Positions 35,076 to 48,346 of a DNA stretch of 64,000 bases are shown here, piece by piece. The notes under the pieces were generated by a model. That model was not told the origin of the DNA and made no database searches. It saw nothing but the letters and a program-made list of their open reading frames with translations. Where the stretch lies: positions 1 through 64,000 of the forward strand of contig JAUYNR010000104.1 in assembly GCA_030698225.1 (NCBI GenBank), written 5' to 3'. Within the stretch, counting starts at the first letter, position 1; the number at the start of each line of letters is the position of its first letter. The DNA is from Oxalobacteraceae bacterium (GTDB lineage Bacteria; Pseudomonadota; Gammaproteobacteria; Burkholderiales; Burkholderiaceae_D). A program made the position numbers and the translations under genes.

Positions 35076-37121
35076 TTATTCGGGCAAATGCGGCGGCAGG
35101 GAAAATCGGAAAATTGTACCTCCGAGCGGGTTATTCACATAATTCAGGGTGCCGCCATGAAACTCCAGCGTGGTACGGCAGATCTTCAGGCCGATCCCCA
35201 TGCCTTCGGCCTTGGTCGAGAAAAAAGGTGAAAACAGGTGTTCGGCGACTTCCGGCGCGATCCCGTGTCCCTGGTCGATCACTGACACAATCACATTCGC
35301 CGGCGCCGGCTCAGTATCCGGATGCACCCGGTCCGTGCTCACGCTGATGCGCAGGATACGGCGCTCGGACGGAACCTGCTGCATGGCCTCGATCGCGTTG
35401 CGCGTCAGGTTCAGCAACACCTGCTCCAGCATCACGCGGTCGGCCAGCACTGCCGGCAGGCCGGGAGCAATGCTGACCTGAATCGCGACGAAACACTGCT
35501 GCGCCTGCAATTCGATCAGCGGCATCACGCTGTCGATCAGGTTTTCCATCGACACCGGTTCGCGGGTCGGTTCGCGCCGCTTGACGAACTCATGCACGCT
35601 GCGAATGATCAGGCCGGCGCGCTGCACTTGCGCATTGGCTTTTTCCAGCGCCGGCTGCAACAATGCGGCGTCCACCACGCCCGACTGCATCAGGTTGATG
35701 GCGCCGGCGGTATAGCTGGAAATGGCGGCCAGCGGCTGGTTCAGTTCGTGCGCCAGCGTCGATGCCAGTTCGCCCATGGTTGCCAGACGCGCACTCGATT
35801 GCAGTTTTTCCTGCTGCTGGCGGTTGAGTTCCTCGACTTTCTTGCGATCCGAGATATCCAGGATCGAGCCCATCCAGCCGGTTTGCCGGCCACTGTCATC
35901 CAGCAGCGGCGACTCGTAAATCAGTACCGGAAAACGTTCGCCGCTGGCGCGCTGGAACATGATCTCGAAACCATGTTGCTGCACGGTGCCGGCCAGAACC
36001 TGGGCAAAGCGCTCCTCATAGTCTTCGATCGCTTCCGGTGCCCAGTACGGCATCGGCGGCGCCTTGTTGAGCAATTGATCGGCACTCAGGCCGACCATCC
36101 GGCAGAACGCCGGGTTGACATAGCTGATCCGCCCTTTCAGGTCACGCGCCCGCAGCCCGGTCACCAGCGAGTTTTCCATCGCCATCCGGAACGCAACCTG
36201 CTCGCGCAGCGCACCTTCTGCCGCCAGCCGGCGATTGATATCCCGCCACAATGCCCATAGGCTCCAGATCAGTCCCAGCGACAGCAGGATAATCGAGCCC
36301 ACCAGCAGATTCGGCAGCAGGGTCGGTGCACTCTTGACGCTATTGGTGCGCAGATACACTGCTGCCCCTGGCAACTCGAGCGTGTGACGATGCGTATACA
36401 CGCCGCGCCCCAAGCCACCGGCAGCCCGCATCGCGAACACGGCGTCATCATTGTCGGTCAATACGATCTCGTTATCCTGGGCAAACCACCACGGCACCAT
36501 CTCGTTGAGGATATCCTGCAACGCATAACGAATCACCAGGCTGCCGCTGTATTGGCCATCGTTGAAGATCGGCAAGTAGCAATCCATCAAGGTCAAGCCC
36601 GGTACGCCGGCAGCGCTGACAGTCTTGACCGGCTGACTGTATTGAGCCGACTTCAGCTTGCGCGCGTTGGCCGAGACTTCAGCCGATGCCTGCGACAGGC
36701 GGGGCGGCCCGTTCGCACGCAGATCGCTGGAGGCGACTATCGCGCCGGTCGCATCCAGCCACATCACGCGCTGGATCTCGCGGCTGTTTTTCAGCAGCAG
36801 CATGGTACGTTCGCGCAGTTTGTCGGGCGGCAGGTAGCCGTTCGCAATTTCGGCTCCGACCTGTCCAAAATTTTCTTCATTGCGGCTGAGCTGAAAGCGG
36901 ATCGCCTGCTCGACCCAGAGCGTATCGGCAATCAGTTGCTCCTGACGTTCGCTGACTTCCATCTGCCGCACTTGCCACGGCAGCCATATCAGGATCGACA
37001 GGAACAGCAGCACCAGCAGTATCGGCAGCAGCCAGCGCCAAGCCTGCTTGCGTTGCAAACGAGCGCTAGCAAAACCTGTGAATCCAGCGATTTTCATGGG
37101 CCGAACGGAGCTTTCTGGCAT
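35076..37121 (-). CDS. Sensor histidine kinase, DctS-like
   Basis: The protein has about 681 residues. Two transmembrane helices (about residues 28-46 and 265-290) flank a periplasmic sensor domain. A PAS domain follows (about 320-440, with LKGRISYVNPAFCRMVGLSADQLL). The phospho-acceptor box is LASTLAHELNQPLAAISSYTAGA. The ATPase part contains LLNLTRNAIEAM, VIDQGHGIAPEV and FFSTKAEGMGIGLKICR. The start is uncertain: ATGs at 37241, 37121 and 37097 all lack a clear ribosome site; I use 37121. It probably senses dicarboxylates outside the cell. Confidence 0.9.
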   Translation of the reverse strand: MPESSVRPMKIAGFTGFASARLQRKQAWRWLLPILLVLLFLSILIWLPWQVRQMEVSERQEQLIADTLWVEQAIRFQLSRNEENFGQVGAEIANGYLPPDKLRERTMLLLKNSREIQRVMWLDATGAIVASSDLRANGPPRLSQASAEVSANARKLKSAQYSQPVKTVSAAGVPGLTLMDCYLPIFNDGQYSGSLVIRYALQDILNEMVPWWFAQDNEIVLTDNDDAVFAMRAAGGLGRGVYTHRHTLELPGAAVYLRTNSVKSAPTLLPNLLVGSIILLSLGLIWSLWALWRDINRRLAAEGALREQVAFRMAMENSLVTGLRARDLKGRISYVNPAFCRMVGLSADQLLNKAPPMPYWAPEAIEDYEERFAQVLAGTVQQHGFEIMFQRASGERFPVLIYESPLLDDSGRQTGWMGSILDISDRKKVEELNRQQQEKLQSSARLATMGELASTLAHELNQPLAAISSYTAGAINLMQSGVVDAALLQPALEKANAQVQRAGLIIRSVHEFVKRREPTREPVSMENLIDSVMPLIELQAQQCFVAIQVSIAPGLPAVLADRVMLEQVLLNLTRNAIEAMQQVPSERRILRISVSTDRVHPDTEPAPANVIVSVIDQGHGIAPEVAEHLFSPFFSTKAEGMGIGLKICRTTLEFHGGTLNYVNNPLGGTIFRFSLPPHLPE

Positions 37122-37299
37122 GTTGATGAATTGCGGCTGAAGCCGGAATTCTACCGAATATTCTATGCCTGTTTTTTTTGATTCGAGCCGCAGCAGTTTT
37201 TCCGGACTGTGGTTATCCACAATTGTGCCGCCATCAAACACTGGCCAGAATGATCGGGCAATTTAAAAAAACGTTATTCCACATCTACCGGAGACAAGC

Positions 37300-38304
37300 A
37301 TGAAACTCAAGGCACTATTCCTGGCGTTAGCGTCCGCCGCAGTCATAAGCCCGATTGCTTTTGCACAAGCCCCGATCGTCATCAAGTTCAGCCACGTGGT
37401 TGCAAATGACACGCCAAAAGGTAAAGGTGCCGAGCGCTTCAAGGAACTGGCGGAAAAAAGCACGAAAGGCCGCGTCAAGGTCGAGGTGTACCCGAACAGC
37501 ACCTTGTACAAGGACAAGGAAGAACTGGAAGCTCTGCAACTCGGTGCAGTCCAGATGCTGGCGCCATCGCTGGCCAAGTTCGGCCCGTTGGGCGTGCGCG
37601 AATTTGAAGTCTTCGATCTGCCGTATATTTTCCCTTCCAAGGACGTGCTGTATCGGGTAACCGAAGGCCCGATCGGCAAGAGCCTGCTGAAAAAACTCGA
37701 ACCAAAGGGCATTACCGGCCTGGCCTACTGGGATAACGGCTTCAAGATCATGTCGGCCAACAAGCCGCTGCATTCGCCGGCAGACATGAAAGGCCAGAAA
37801 ATGCGCATCCAGTCATCCAAGGTGCTGGATGCACAAATGCGCGCGCTGGGTGCGAACCCGCAGGTAATGGCCTTCTCCGAGGTGTATCAGGCATTGCAAA
37901 CCGGCGTTGTAGACGGCACCGAGAACCCGCCATCGAACCTGTACACGCAAAAAATGCATGAGGTGCAAAAGCACGTCACGATGACCAACCATGGTTATCT
38001 GGGCTATGCGGTGATCGTCAACAAGAAATTCTGGGATGGATTGCCAGCCGATATACGCACCGCGCTGGAAACCGCGATGAAGGATTCGACCAAATACGCG
38101 AATGCGATCGCGCAGCAGGAAAACGACAAGGCAATAGCCGCCGTCAAGGCTTCCGGAAAATCGACCGTGTATGAATTAAACGGCAAGGAACAGGTTGAAT
38201 GGCGCAAAGCCCTGATGCCGGTCCAGAAACAGATGGAAGAGCGCATCGGCAAGGAACTGATTTCCTCCATCAACAAGGAATCGGCAGCGCTGCTCCTGAA
38301 GTAA
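37300..38304 (+). CDS. dctP: C4-dicarboxylate TRAP solute-binding protein
   Basis: The protein has 334 residues with a signal peptide ending in FAQA (about 20-24). The mature part has IKFSHVVANDTPKGKGAERFKELAE, VQMLAPSLAKFGPLGVREFEVFDLPYIF, and QKMRIQSSKVLDAQMRALGANPQVMAFSEVYQALQTGVVDGTENPPSNLY, all typical of DctP. The sequence is much closer to classical dicarboxylate binders than the DctP in the gentisate island. The neighbouring DctS/DctR pair supports succinate, malate or fumarate as ligands. Confidence 0.94.
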   Translation: MKLKALFLALASAAVISPIAFAQAPIVIKFSHVVANDTPKGKGAERFKELAEKSTKGRVKVEVYPNSTLYKDKEELEALQLGAVQMLAPSLAKFGPLGVREFEVFDLPYIFPSKDVLYRVTEGPIGKSLLKKLEPKGITGLAYWDNGFKIMSANKPLHSPADMKGQKMRIQSSKVLDAQMRALGANPQVMAFSEVYQALQTGVVDGTENPPSNLYTQKMHEVQKHVTMTNHGYLGYAVIVNKKFWDGLPADIRTALETAMKDSTKYANAIAQQENDKAIAAVKASGKSTVYELNGKEQVEWRKALMPVQKQMEERIGKELISSINKESAALLLK

Positions 38305-38371
38305 TGCCCCAATCGGCACCATGACACTGCGGCTTGCAAGCATCCCTGACTTGCAAGCTGCATATTTTTGC

Positions 38372-38448
38372 AAAAAATATACCTGCCATAGTATTTTTAA
38401 TACCGCACTGATTATATGCGGTAGATTTACATAATTTCAACATACCCC
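38372..38448 (-). repeat. AT-rich dispersed hairpin element, copy E
   Basis: On the minus strand: GGGGTATGTTGAAATTATG box, ACCGCATATAATCAGTGCGGT palindrome (the interrupted arms pair), then AAAAATACTATGGCAGGTATATTTTTT. It lies in the 186-bp gap between dctP and dctQ, inside an operon. Confidence 0.75.
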
Positions 38449-38490
38449 GGCAATTTATTGCCACTAACTCCCACGCCTATCGGGGAATCC

Positions 38491-39051
38491 ATGAAAATTC
38501 TTGACCACCTTGAAGAATGGCTAATCGCCTTCTTGATGGCAGCGGCAACCCTTATTACCTTTGTCGCTGTCACCCACCGCTACGCAACCGGCATCACCCT
38601 GTTCGGCATCCAGGATGCGCTGATCCAGTTCAATACCAGCTGGGCCCAGGAATTGACCATTTTTATGTTCGTCTGGATGGCAAAATTCGGTGCCGCCTAT
38701 GGCGTGCGCACCGGCATCCACGTCGGCGTCGACCTTCTGCTCACCAAGCTGAACACACCGTGGCGCAACAAGATGGTCGTCTTCGGCATGCTGGCCGGCG
38801 CGACATTTACCGCCATCATCGGCACGCTAGGCGCTCTTTTCGTCTATGAACTGAGCCATACCAGCAGCGTTTCCGAAGTGCTGGAACTGCCGATGTGGAT
38901 CGTCTATATGGCGGTGCCGCTGGGCTCCTACCTGATGTCGTTCCGCTTTTTGCAGGTCACCTGGAACTTCATCAAAACCGGTGATTTGCCCAAGCACGAC
39001 CACGGCCATGTCGAAGGTATCGAAGAAGAGACTCAAGGGGAAAAAGCATGA
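38491..39051 (+). CDS. dctQ: C4-dicarboxylate TRAP small permease
   Basis: The protein has 186 residues and four helices, with SWAQELTIFMFVWMAKFGAAYGVRTGIHVGVDLLL as core. Start at the ATG 38491 with GGGGAA just upstream; the open frame extends to a TTG at 38458. The C-terminus is charged and His-rich (KHDHGHVEGIEEE). It overlaps dctM by 4 bp. Confidence 0.93.
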   Translation: MKILDHLEEWLIAFLMAAATLITFVAVTHRYATGITLFGIQDALIQFNTSWAQELTIFMFVWMAKFGAAYGVRTGIHVGVDLLLTKLNTPWRNKMVVFGMLAGATFTAIIGTLGALFVYELSHTSSVSEVLELPMWIVYMAVPLGSYLMSFRFLQVTWNFIKTGDLPKHDHGHVEGIEEETQGEKA

Positions 39052-40328
39052 ATGCACTGATCATCTTCATCCTGCTGTTCGCACTGATGCTGACCGGCAT
39101 GCCGATTTCGATTTCGCTCGGCCTGACGGTGTTGACTTTTCTGTTCACGATGACCGATGTCCCGGTCCAGGCGGTCGCGTTGAAACTGTTTACCGGAATC
39201 GAAAAATACGAAATCATGGCGATCCCGTTCTTTATTCTGGCCGGGAACTTCCTCACGCACGGCGGGGTTGCGCGGCGCATGATCAATTTCGCCACCTCGA
39301 TGGTCGGTCACTGGCACGGCGGACTGGCGCTCGGCGCGGTGGTGGCCTGCGCGCTGTTCGCCGCGGTATCCGGCTCCAGCCCGGCTACCGTGGTTGCGAT
39401 CGGCTCGATCGTGCTGCCGGCGATGATCAAGCAAGGTTATCCGAAAAGTTTCGGGGCCGGCGTTGTCGCAACCTCCGGCGGACTGGGGATCCTGATCCCG
39501 CCGTCGATCGTGATGGTGATGTATGCGGTATCGACCAACACCTCGATCGGCAAACTGTTCATGGCCGGCGTGATCCCCGGCTTGATGCTGGCGACCATGC
39601 TTGGACTGATCACCTGGTATCTGGCGCGCAAGAATAACTTTCCGCGCATGCCCAAGGCGTCATGGACCGAGCGCTTCAGAAGCTTCAAGAAAAGCGCATG
39701 GGGCCTGTTGCTGATCATCATCGTGATGGGCGGTATCTATACCGGCGTCTTCACGCCGACCGAGGCGGCAGCGATGTCGGCGGTGTATGCATTCGTCATC
39801 GCCGTCTTCGTGTACAAGGACCTGAGCCTCAAGCAAATCCCCCGGGTGCTGCGCGACTCGGCATCGATGTCGGCCATGCTGCTGTACATCATCACCAATG
39901 CGGTATTGTTCTCCTTCCTGATGACCAGCGAAAACATTCCGCAGGCGATGGCGGCCTGGATCATCGACCAGGGCTTCGGCGTGATCACGTTCCTGCTGGT
40001 GGTCAACGTGCTGCTGCTGGTGGCCGGCAGCGTGATGGACCCGTCGGCAATTGTGCTGATCATGGCACCTATCCTGTTCCCGATCGCGATGGCGCTCGGC
40101 ATCGACCCGGTGCATTTCGGCATCATGATGGTGGTCAATATGGAAATCGGCATGGTCACGCCGCCGGTCGGGTTGAACCTGTATGTCGCGTCGGGTATCA
40201 CGAAGATGGGCATCACGCAATTGTCGATTGCGGTGCTGCCGTGGTTGCTGACGAGCCTGCTGTTCCTGATGTTGATTACCTACATTCCGCAAATATCGCT
40301 GTTTCTGCCGAATCTGATTTTCAATTAA
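39048..40328 (+). CDS. dctM: C4-dicarboxylate TRAP large permease
   Basis: The protein has 426 residues with multiple helices. LFAAVSGSSPATVVAIGSIVLPAMIKQGYPKSFGAGVVATSGGLGILIPPSIVMVMYAV and FTPTEAAAMSAVYAF are hallmark segments. It is the last gene of dctPQM and is followed 12 bp later by a strong terminator. Confidence 0.95.
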   Translation: MNALIIFILLFALMLTGMPISISLGLTVLTFLFTMTDVPVQAVALKLFTGIEKYEIMAIPFFILAGNFLTHGGVARRMINFATSMVGHWHGGLALGAVVACALFAAVSGSSPATVVAIGSIVLPAMIKQGYPKSFGAGVVATSGGLGILIPPSIVMVMYAVSTNTSIGKLFMAGVIPGLMLATMLGLITWYLARKNNFPRMPKASWTERFRSFKKSAWGLLLIIIVMGGIYTGVFTPTEAAAMSAVYAFVIAVFVYKDLSLKQIPRVLRDSASMSAMLLYIITNAVLFSFLMTSENIPQAMAAWIIDQGFGVITFLLVVNVLLLVAGSVMDPSAIVLIMAPILFPIAMALGIDPVHFGIMMVVNMEIGMVTPPVGLNLYVASGITKMGITQLSIAVLPWLLTSLLFLMLITYIPQISLFLPNLIFN

Positions 40329-40340
40329 ACCGGATTGCCT

Positions 40341-40377
40341 AAAAACTGCCGGACGGCTATGCCGTCCGGCAGTTTTT
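40341..40377 (+). terminator. Strong intrinsic terminator after dctM
   Basis: AAAAACTGCCGGACGGC and its complement form a 17-bp perfect stem with a TAT loop, ending in TTTTT. The flanking A-run makes it potentially bidirectional. Confidence 0.95.
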
Positions 40378-40641
40378 AACGTTTTTGCAAAATTTAATTT
40401 GGATCAGGCCAACGCATTGTAAATAATGCTTGCAAATTTCTTTACTGGATCAATATACGATTTCGTTTAATTATTATTTTCCCATTCCGCCAATCCGATG
40501 TTATTATTGCGAAAATTTTTAGCCCGGCAGCACCCTGCCAGCGCCAAGCCATACCGCAATACCGAATACGCAGTGCAACCGAATTTCAGAGGGGTAGTGC
40601 ATAAAGGACGGTAGATATACCGACATATAACGAGGAGACAC
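40378..40641. other. Intergenic stretch, AT-rich
   Basis: There is no gene. It probably holds the promoter and leader of the transcript that runs into the small ORF at 40642 and the terminator at 40691. A weak AT-rich tract at 40380-40480 is the likely promoter zone. Confidence 0.4.
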
Positions 40642-40686
40642 GTGTTCCAATTGAGCTGTCATAACAGCCTGAACGCGCGGCAGTAA
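40642..40686 (+). CDS. Possible 14-codon leader peptide
   Basis: A GTG start lies 5 nt after a good GAGGAG ribosome site. The frame reads MFQLSCHNSLNARQ and stops at TAA. A perfect terminator begins 4 bp after the stop, and the alkyltransferase gene starts 17 bp beyond it. This layout is that of a leader peptide with an attenuator, or of a small RNA or small protein gene with its own end. I know no homologue. Confidence 0.35.
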   Translation: MFQLSCHNSLNARQ

Positions 40687-40690
40687 TTTG

Positions 40691-40718
40691 AAGGCGCATC
40701 TCCGGATGCGCCTTTTTT
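40691..40718 (+). terminator. Perfect intrinsic terminator upstream of ogt
   Basis: Ten-bp stem AAGGCGCATC/GATGCGCCTT, loop TCCG, run of six T. It ends 16 bp before the alkyltransferase start. Confidence 0.9.
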
Positions 40719-40734
40719 GTTTTATCCTGCAGAT

Positions 40735-41235
40735 ATGAAAAATTCCAACGGCACCGCCCTGTTCTCGGCCATCGTCGCAGCGCCTTTCGGCGCGGTCGGG
40801 ATCCGCACCGAAGCCTCACTCCTGCAGGAGCTGGTCTATCTGCCGCCGTCGTTTGAAGCCAGGGCCGCAGGCAATGCACTGGCCGAACAAGTCGCAACAC
40901 AGGTCAGCCGCTACCTGGATGATCCGGATTATCGTTTCGACCTGCCCATGCCGGACATCGGCACGGTGTTCCAGCGCCGGGTGTGGCAAGCGATTGCCGC
41001 CATTCCGCGCGGCCAGGTGCTGACCTACGGCCAGATTGCCAAGCAACTCCGTTCGGCGCCGCGCGCGGTCGGCCAGGCTTGCGGCGCCAACTGGTTTCCG
41101 CTGCTGATTCCCTGCCACCGCGTCACAGCGGCAGGCGGGCTGGGCGGCTTTGCGCACCATGACGACGCAACTGGCTTCCATCTCGGCGTCAAACGCTGGC
41201 TGCTGGCACATGAGGGCGCCGCGGGCTACCGATGA
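40735..41235 (+). CDS. ogt: Methylated-DNA--protein-cysteine methyltransferase
   Basis: The protein has 166 residues. It removes alkyl groups from O6-alkylguanine in DNA onto its own cysteine. The active site is PCHRV (in LLIPCHRVTAAGG), with the helix-turn-helix recognition part RGQVLTYGQIAKQLRSAPRAVGQACGAN. I start it at the ATG 40735; a TTG at 40717 would extend it by 6 residues. Neither has a ribosome site, and the start is only 16 bp past a terminator, so expression may depend on read-through. Its stop overlaps xerD by 4 bp. Confidence 0.92.
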   Translation: MKNSNGTALFSAIVAAPFGAVGIRTEASLLQELVYLPPSFEARAAGNALAEQVATQVSRYLDDPDYRFDLPMPDIGTVFQRRVWQAIAAIPRGQVLTYGQIAKQLRSAPRAVGQACGANWFPLLIPCHRVTAAGGLGGFAHHDDATGFHLGVKRWLLAHEGAAGYR

Positions 41236-42146
41236 CGGATCAAGCAGGGTTATCTGCCGCCAACCAGTCTGCCATCGACGCCTTTTGCGATACCTTATGG
41301 CTGGAAGACGGTCTGGCGAAGAATTCGCTGGAGGCTTACCGGCGCGACATGCGCCTGTTTGCGCTCTGGCTGCAGGCCGCATGCGGCAAGGCCCTGCATC
41401 AGGCCCAGGCGGACGACCTGAGCGCCTATTTCAGCGCCAGGCACGATACCACCAAGGCGACCTCGTCGAACCGCCGGCTGGCAGTGCTGAAGCGCTTTTA
41501 TCAGCTGGCGCTGCGCCAGCAGCAGATCGAGGCCGATCCCTGCCTGAAAATGCAAAGCGCCAAACAGCCGCCACGGACACCGCACACCTTGTCCGAAGCG
41601 CAAGTCGAGGCGCTGCTGGCGGCGCCCGATAGCGACACCCCGCTCGGCTTGCGCGACCGCACCATGCTGGAGCTGATGTATGCCAGCGGCTTGCGCGTGA
41701 CCGAACTGGTGTTGCTGAAAACGCTGGAAGTCGGGATGAATGAAGGCGTGCTGCGGATTACCGGCAAAGGCGGCAAGACGCGCCTGGTGCCTTTCGGCGC
41801 AGAGGCGCGCAGCTGGCTGGAGCGTTACCTGAAACAGGCGCGCGGCGTGATTCTGGGTGGCCAGATCGATGACGCGTTGTTTGTTACCGCGCGCGGCGGC
41901 GCGATGACGCGCCAGATGTTCTGGATCCTGGTCAGCAAATACGCCCGTAAGGCCGACATCAATGCGCCGCTGTCGCCGCATACGCTACGCCATGCGTTCG
42001 CCACCCATTTGCTCAATCACGGCGCAGATTTGCGGGTGGTGCAACTGTTGCTCGGACATGCCGACATTTCGACCACGCAGATTTATACCTATGTGGCGCG
42101 GGAACGCCTAAAGAAACTGCACGCAGAACATCATCCGCGCGGCTAA
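41232..42146 (+). CDS. xerD: Site-specific tyrosine recombinase XerD
   Basis: The protein has 304 residues. It acts with XerC at dif to resolve chromosome dimers. An N-terminal SAM-like core-binding domain (FCDTLWLEDGLAKNSLEAYRRDM) is followed by the catalytic part. The catalytic part has Arg in YASGLRVTELVLL, Lys in ITGKGGKTR, HxxR in LSPHTLRHAFATHLL, His in LLGHADIS, and Tyr in TTQIYTYV. It is coupled to ogt by overlap and converges tail to tail with the next gene (4-bp overlap of stops). Confidence 0.94.
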   Translation: MTDQAGLSAANQSAIDAFCDTLWLEDGLAKNSLEAYRRDMRLFALWLQAACGKALHQAQADDLSAYFSARHDTTKATSSNRRLAVLKRFYQLALRQQQIEADPCLKMQSAKQPPRTPHTLSEAQVEALLAAPDSDTPLGLRDRTMLELMYASGLRVTELVLLKTLEVGMNEGVLRITGKGGKTRLVPFGAEARSWLERYLKQARGVILGGQIDDALFVTARGGAMTRQMFWILVSKYARKADINAPLSPHTLRHAFATHLLNHGADLRVVQLLLGHADISTTQIYTYVARERLKKLHAEHHPRG

Positions 42147-43126
42147 GCCCCAGCCGCGTCATCGACGCCGTACAACTTCACCCGCATCAGCACTTGGCCG
42201 TGGTCGCTTGCCTCCGGCTGGCGCAGCTGGAGATGGTCGTTCAGGTAAGTCACCTCCAGCACTTCGCCGACCGCATAGCGCGATGCCGGATTGAATTCTT
42301 CCGACACCAGGATATGGTCGATGGTTTCGAATTGCCCGTGATGAATAATGCTGTAACCGACATTGCGCAGCGGATCGCAATGCGACTGGATGCGGTAGCT
42401 GTCGAACAGGCTGTCGTCGAAGCCGCTTTTGCCAACGCGGCCGGTCCCCATCACGATCCGGCTGCTGATCGCGCCGGCGACATCGTTGAAGTCGCCCATC
42501 ACCACCAGCGGCACCCGGTCGGCCCCGACCAGATCGCTCAGCAGATAACGCAGGCCGAGGGCTTCGGTGCCACGCCGGATCAACGAGCGCAAACACCCCA
42601 GACCAGGCTGATAGGGATCGTTTTCATCTTCCCCAGTCGGACAATCGGGGCGCTGGGATTTCAGGTGGGCCACAAACACATTCACGACCAGTTCGCGCGA
42701 CAGCGCCACTTGCACATGCAGGATCGGTCGCGTGAAGCAGGTCGAAATCTCGCCTGCGCCAGGCAGTGCCACCGATAGTTGGCGTGGCAGCGCGCTGTAA
42801 GTCTTCACTTCACCGACAAGCGGCAGCCGCGATACCAGCGCCACGCTCGGGGAAATCTCACCAGCGCGCAGCACCGGGTCGAAGCCGACCTGTTGCGCAT
42901 GCGCATAGCGCCTGCTTTTGGCCACCGCATGCTGCAATGCGGCCTGCGAGAAAATCTCCTGGAAACCGATCACATCGGCATCCAGGCGGTCGATCTGCTG
43001 CGCGATCCAGTCGGTTTTCGCCTCGAATTCGGCCGCGGTAGCAGGCGCCAGATTGTCATAGCAAACCGCTCCCGGCAATGCCAGATTGCAGACATTGAAA
43101 GTGGCAAAACGGATTTCCTGTTGCAT
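42143..43126 (-). CDS. Endonuclease/exonuclease/phosphatase-fold protein
   Basis: The protein has 327 residues from the ATG at 43126 (MQQEIRFATFNVCNLALPG). The frame extends to 43540, but that part lies antisense to ybaK. The fold marks are FATFNVCNL, DADVIGFQEIFS, NVFVAHLKSQRP, VVMGDFNDV (catalytic Asp/Asn), and SDHGQVL (catalytic His). It probably hydrolyses a phosphodiester, but DNA, lipid or nucleotide substrates cannot be distinguished. It is divergent from ybaK with very little room for separate promoters. Confidence 0.85.
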   Translation of the reverse strand: MQQEIRFATFNVCNLALPGAVCYDNLAPATAAEFEAKTDWIAQQIDRLDADVIGFQEIFSQAALQHAVAKSRRYAHAQQVGFDPVLRAGEISPSVALVSRLPLVGEVKTYSALPRQLSVALPGAGEISTCFTRPILHVQVALSRELVVNVFVAHLKSQRPDCPTGEDENDPYQPGLGCLRSLIRRGTEALGLRYLLSDLVGADRVPLVVMGDFNDVAGAISSRIVMGTGRVGKSGFDDSLFDSYRIQSHCDPLRNVGYSIIHHGQFETIDHILVSEEFNPASRYAVGEVLEVTYLNDHLQLRQPEASDHGQVLMRVKLYGVDDAAGA

Positions 43127-43174
43127 AATATGCCCTCGATTGACATCCCGCCAGATATCCTGAGCGTAGCACGC

Positions 43175-43666
43175 ATGGCCAAAAAAGAGCATATCTCCGA
43201 AACCCAGGCGACCCAATTCCTGCGCAAGCACGGCATCGCATTTTCCGAGCATCCGTATGCGTACGAAGAACATGGCGGCACCGCGCTGTCGGCGCAGGCA
43301 CTGGAAGTTGATGAGCACTGCGTGGTGAAGACGCTGGTGATGCAGGACGAAGCAGCCAAGCCGCTGATCGTCCTGATGCATGGCGACCGCAAGGTATCGA
43401 CCAAGAACCTGGCGCGCCAGATCGGCTGCAAATCGGTCGCCCCGTGCAAGCCGGAGGTGGCAAACCGGCACTCCGGCTACCTGGTCGGCGGTACTTCGCC
43501 GTTCGGAACCAAAAAGGCGATGCCGGTCTATGTCGAGCACAGCATCCTGGCGCTGGACAAAATTTACATCAATGGCGGTCGCCGCGGCTACCTGGTCGGG
43601 ATTGATCCGAAGGCGATCGCCGCGGTGCTGACGATCCGGAGTGTCAATTGCGCACTCGACGAGTGA
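43175..43666 (+). CDS. ybaK: Cys-tRNA(Pro) deacylase, YbaK family
   Basis: The protein has 163 residues. It clears mischarged Cys-tRNA(Pro) in trans. Marks are ETQATQFLRKHGIAFSEHPYAYEEHGG, VVKTLVM, HGDRKVSTKNLAR and VGGTSPFGTKKAMPVYVE. I start it at ATG 43175 (MAKKEHIS), matching family N-termini. An in-frame ATG at 43130 would add 15 residues and lies 3 bp from the divergent gene's start. Confidence 0.9.
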   Translation: MAKKEHISETQATQFLRKHGIAFSEHPYAYEEHGGTALSAQALEVDEHCVVKTLVMQDEAAKPLIVLMHGDRKVSTKNLARQIGCKSVAPCKPEVANRHSGYLVGGTSPFGTKKAMPVYVEHSILALDKIYINGGRRGYLVGIDPKAIAAVLTIRSVNCALDE

Positions 43667-43797
43667 TATTCAAAGTGCGTGAGTATGCGAACACTTGCCG
43701 CAAAGCCGCGACCGACAGTCATTTTTCGATGCGAATACATGACATGGCCAAGCATCACGCAGGCGATCCTGCCGCGCCTGATATATAAGAAATGATA

Positions 43798-43871
43798 GGG
43801 TATAGTGAAAAATTAAGGAACTTACGCATGATTTCATTGATATTTCAAAAATACATGACCATGTATTTTTA
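43798..43871 (+). repeat. AT-rich dispersed hairpin element, copy F
   Basis: GGGTATAGTGAAAAATT box, ACGCATGATTTCATTG centre, then AAAAATACATG-AC-CATGTATTTTT, a perfect 11-bp hairpin whose arm sequence differs from other copies yet still pairs. It lies between the convergent ybaK and helicase genes. Confidence 0.7.
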
Positions 43872-43879
43872 TTTGCGAA

Positions 43880-43909
43880 ACAGATGCCGCCACTCTTGGC
43901 GGCATCTGT
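43880..43909 (-). terminator. 3' hairpin of the DEAD-box helicase gene
   Basis: ACAGATGCCGCC and its complement form a 12-bp stem with a short loop, directly behind the stop at 43911. The minus-strand side lacks a clean T-run, so it may need element F or act as a 3' stabiliser. Confidence 0.55.
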
Positions 43910-43910
43910 C

Positions 43911-45380
<1,470 letters not shown>

Positions 45381-45386
45381 GGTATA

Positions 45387-45464
<78 letters not shown>

Positions 45465-45558
45465 AGTATCTTTCGCGCAGGCTATCCTGCTTGAGTTTAC
45501 CTCCCTGGCAGGGAGATTCGGGGCGAGGTAAAAAAACGCCTCGCCAATTTTAAACTAT

Positions 45559-48120
<2,562 letters not shown>

Positions 48121-48346
48121 GGAATAATCACCAACTCAAATATTTTTTACTGCCACAAGTCGAATCGCGTCTAGCGTGGTAATTCCGCGCATATCGCTAA
48201 TGGGCTTGCAATGTACTCCTTATGTTTTGATCGATTCAAAGCCATAAGACTTTGAAATAAAAGCCTTAAACTATAACATACCGAGCCATATCTCCCCCAC
48301 GCCACCGAACCATCCCGATTGCTTCGATTCAGATTCTTGAGCAGGC

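Noticed and set aside
45520-45558. Terminator behind rpoD
   Set aside because: The GGCGAGG/CCTCGCC arms hold the T-run in the loop rather than after the stem on the minus strand, so it is not a standard terminator.
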